From assembly GCA_023416575.1 (NCBI GenBank), contig JAEZHL010000104.1, forward strand, positions 1 to 9,211: a stretch of 9,211 nt of DNA, given 5' to 3'. Within the stretch, counting starts at the first letter, position 1. Each line of letters starts with the position of its first letter. Shown in pieces: positions 7,203 through 9,211 of this stretch. Below the pieces are notes generated by a model, which did not search any database, was not told the origin of the DNA, and saw only the letters and a list, made by a program, of their open reading frames with translations. Origin of the DNA: Pseudomonadota bacterium. GTDB taxonomy: Bacteria; Pseudomonadota; Alphaproteobacteria; Rhizobiales; Hyphomicrobiaceae. Both the position numbers and the translations under genes were made by a program.

Positions 7203-7209
7203 ATGCTAT

Positions 7210-7216
7210 CCTCTCC
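7210..7216 (-). promoter_or_regulatory. Strong ribosome binding site before the TTG start of the P-loop gene
   Basis: On the minus strand this reads GGAGAGG, seven bases before the TTG at 7202. It is the best Shine-Dalgarno match in the accessory block and is the reason for choosing the non-ATG start. Confidence 0.6.
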
Positions 7217-7491
7217 ACGGGCGTATTCGCAATGCAGTCAATTGGAGCGCTCTTCCTGGCATGGCTGGCTGCGTCTCGCAACTTGGCTGCGCGTGGTATC
7301 GCGCGTGGGAAAGAGTCTAGGAACTTCGAAGGCTATTCCGGGGCAGTGTCGAAGACCTGTGCGATCTCGTTCGGTTGTCGGCTGGTGCACCGCGCGGTCC
7401 TAGCCATTTACCCGTCCCTACGGCCGGTTTACAACGTCGAGCGCGGCTGGCGAGGTGTGTGGTGGCCGCAGCGAGAGGGATCAAGCGGCCG
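7217..7491. promoter_or_regulatory. Divergent intergenic region between the P-loop gene and pccA
   Basis: A gap without a believable gene, lying between start codons that point away from each other, so it must hold promoters for both the minus-strand operon and pccA. For pccA the best candidate is TTTACC at 7407-7412 with TTACAA at 7429-7434, a weak match. On the minus strand a TTGACT begins within the ATTGG/CAGTCAAT area around 7237-7242, without a good -10 box. An 8-bp palindrome, GAGCGCTC, is at 7245-7252. AGGGA at 7476-7480 may serve the pccA ATG but is eleven bases away. Confidence 0.4.
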
Positions 7492-9211
7492 ATGTTCAAG
7501 AAAATTTTGATCGCCAACCGTGGAGAGATCGCTTGTCGGGTCATTAAGACCGCGCGGCGGATGGGGATTGCCACGGTGGCCGTCTATTCGGACGCGGATC
7601 GCGATGCTCTGCACGTGGAGATGGCAGACGAGGCGGTGCACATCGGGCCGGCCCCGGCCGCGCAGTCGTATCTGGTGATCGAGAAAATCGTCGATGCCTG
7701 CAGGCAGACGGGCGCCGAGGCCGTGCATCCGGGCTACGGCTTCCTGTCGGAGCGGGAGGCGTTCCCGCTGGCACTCGCGGAGGCGGGGGTCGTATTCATC
7801 GGTCCCAATTCCAAGGCGATCGCCGCCATGGGGGACAAGATCGAGTCGAAGCGGGCCGCGGCGAAGGCGAAAGTGTCGACCGTGCCGGGCTACCTGGGCG
7901 AGATCGCCGACGCGCGCGAGGCGGTGCGGATCGCCGAGGAGATCGGCTATCCGGTCATGATCAAGGCCTCGGCAGGAGGCGGCGGCAAGGGGATGCGCAT
8001 CGCTGCCAGCCGGCAGGAGGTCGAGGAGGGATTCGACGCCGCGCGGTCGGAGGCGAAGTCGAGCTTCGGCGATGACCGCGTCTTCATCGAGAAGTTCATC
8101 GTCGACCCGCGCCATATCGAGATCCAGGTGCTGGGCGACAAGCACGGCAACGTCATCTACCTCGGCGAGCGCGAATGTTCGATCCAGCGCCGCAATCAGA
8201 AGGTGATCGAGGAGGCACCGTCGCCACTTCTCGACGAGAAGACGCGCAAGGCGATGGGTGAGCAGGCGGTCGCACTGGCCAAGGCCGTCGGCTATGATTC
8301 CGCGGGCACGGTGGAGTTCGTCGCTGGCCAGGACAAGAGCTTCTACTTCCTCGAGATGAACACCCGGCTGCAGGTCGAGCACCCGGTGACGGAGCTCGTC
8401 ACCGGCATCGATCTCGTCGAGCAGATGATCCGTGTCGCAGCGGGCGAGAAGCTCGGGATGCGCCAGCAGGACGTGACGATGACCGGCTGGGCGGTGGAGA
8501 GCCGCATCTACGCCGAGGACCCGTTCCGCGGCTTCCTGCCGTCGATCGGACGGCTGGTGAAGTATCGTCCGCCGCGGGAGGGCACGGCCGGGGGGCTGAC
8601 CGTGCGCAACGACACGGGCGTGACCGAGGGCGGCGAGATCTCGATGTACTACGACCCGATGATCGCGAAGCTCGTCACGCACGCCCCGACGCGGACGGCG
8701 GCGATCGACTTGCAGGCGCAGGCGCTGGATGCGTTCACCATCGAGGGCATTCAGCACAACATTCCGTTCCTGACGGCGCTGATGCAGAACCCGCGCTGGC
8801 GCGAGGGCAACCTGTCGACCGCGTTCATCAAGGAGGAGTACCCGGACGGCTTCAAGGCGCGGGCGCCGGAGGGAGAGGAGCTCGAGATCCTCGCGGCCGT
8901 CGCCGCAGCCATCGATCACCTCAACAACGCCCGCCGCCGGCAGATCACGGGCCAGATGGCCGGGCGCAGCGTGCGCTTCGCCAGCAACCGGGTCGTCCAG
9001 CTCGGCAGCGACGCGCGGCAGCGGGTGCATGTCGAGGGTGACATGGACGGGCCGATCAAGGTCACGCTGCTCGGCGCGGACGGGGAGCCTGCCGAAACGC
9101 TCGAGCTCGCATCGAAGTGGTGGCCCGGCGATCCGGTCTGGTCGGGGATGGTGCGGGACCGCGATGTGTCCATCCAGGTGCGGCCGATCGTCAATGGCAC
9201 CGAGCTCGCCT
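7492..9211 (+). CDS. pccA: Propionyl-CoA carboxylase alpha subunit (biotin carboxylase), 5' part
   Basis: An open frame of 573 codons that runs off the window without a stop; full-length family members are roughly 660-670 residues. It uses ATP and bicarbonate to carboxylate biotin, the first half-reaction of propionyl-CoA carboxylase. The N terminus MFKKILIANRGEIACRV is the family signature and supports the ATG at 7492. The ATP-grasp glycine loop is KASAGGGGKG (158-167). ERECSIQRRNQK (226-237) follows. The active site is LEMNTRLQVEHPVTE (287-301), with Glu288, Asn290, Arg292 and Glu296, and Arg338 in ESRIYAED, all at the same numbering as E. coli AccC. After the biotin carboxylase C-terminal domain, the last ~110 residues seen (from about LEILAAVAAAIDHL) match the BT domain that contacts PccB. 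The biotin-carrying domain with its Met-Lys-Met site lies beyond the window. An in-frame GTG at 7462, with GAGG six bases upstream, could add ten residues. Confidence 0.96.
   Translation, partial: MFKKILIANRGEIACRVIKTARRMGIATVAVYSDADRDALHVEMADEAVHIGPAPAAQSYLVIEKIVDACRQTGAEAVHPGYGFLSEREAFPLALAEAGVVFIGPNSKAIAAMGDKIESKRAAAKAKVSTVPGYLGEIADAREAVRIAEEIGYPVMIKASAGGGGKGMRIAASRQEVEEGFDAARSEAKSSFGDDRVFIEKFIVDPRHIEIQVLGDKHGNVIYLGERECSIQRRNQKVIEEAPSPLLDEKTRKAMGEQAVALAKAVGYDSAGTVEFVAGQDKSFYFLEMNTRLQVEHPVTELVTGIDLVEQMIRVAAGEKLGMRQQDVTMTGWAVESRIYAEDPFRGFLPSIGRLVKYRPPREGTAGGLTVRNDTGVTEGGEISMYYDPMIAKLVTHAPTRTAAIDLQAQALDAFTIEGIQHNIPFLTALMQNPRWREGNLSTAFIKEEYPDGFKARAPEGEELEILAAVAAAIDHLNNARRRQITGQMAGRSVRFASNRVVQLGSDARQRVHVEGDMDGPIKVTLLGADGEPAETLELASKWWPGDPVWSGMVRDRDVSIQVRPIVNGTELA

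Noticed and set aside
7142..7510. A 122-codon plus-strand frame in the gap before pccA
   Set aside because: It begins inside the opposing P-loop gene and overlaps the pccA start in a different frame. Its Cys/Trp/Arg-rich translation has no recognisable pattern.
7429..9030. A long minus-strand open frame (533 codons) across pccA
   Set aside because: It is antisense to an unmistakable biotin carboxylase. Its translation is rich in Arg, Asp, His and Leu with no recognisable motif, as expected from the opposite strand of a high-G+C gene.
1..9211. CRISPR array, insertion sequence or integrase that might explain the accessory block
   Set aside because: No regularly spaced repeats, transposase-like or recombinase-like proteins, or long terminal inverted repeats were seen on either strand.

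Overview
The window looks like chromosome from a high-G+C alphaproteobacterium, most likely in or near Hyphomicrobiales (Rhizobiales). The reasons are an ATP12-type F1-ATPase assembly chaperone directly coupled to a HAD phosphatase gene, and a propionyl-CoA carboxylase pair (pccB, pccA). Genus and species cannot be read from this sequence alone.

Layout. Positions 1-243 hold no convincing gene, only a possible structured element and a weak promoter. Positions 244-1706 hold two translationally coupled genes: a HAD-family phosphatase and the ATP12 chaperone. Positions 1811-2149 encode a small membrane protein of unknown function. Positions 2294-3826 are pccB, the carboxyltransferase subunit of propionyl-CoA carboxylase. 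Positions 7492-9211 are the 5' part of pccA, the biotin carboxylase subunit, which runs off the window; the lipoyl/biotinyl domain expected at its C terminus is not included.

Between pccB and pccA lies an accessory block with visibly lower G+C than its flanks. It holds three genes for predicted phosphoryl- or nucleotidyl-transfer enzymes. The first is an APH/protein-kinase-fold phosphotransferase on the plus strand, 36 nt after pccB. Converging on it from the minus strand is a two-gene operon: a P-loop kinase-like ATPase (TTG start with a strong ribosome binding site), then a large multi-domain nucleotidyltransferase joined to it by an ATGA overlap. None has a known name. Together they resemble a small-molecule or glycan phosphorylation/nucleotidylation module. 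This is the least ordinary part of the window.

How the genes work together. PccA carboxylates biotin using ATP and bicarbonate, and PccB transfers the carboxyl group to propionyl-CoA to give methylmalonyl-CoA. Because three genes, two of them opposed, sit between the subunit genes, pccA needs its own promoter in 7203-7491. ATP12 helps assemble ATP synthase; the role of the coupled HAD enzyme is not known from sequence. No insertion sequence, integrase, tRNA, rRNA or CRISPR array was seen.
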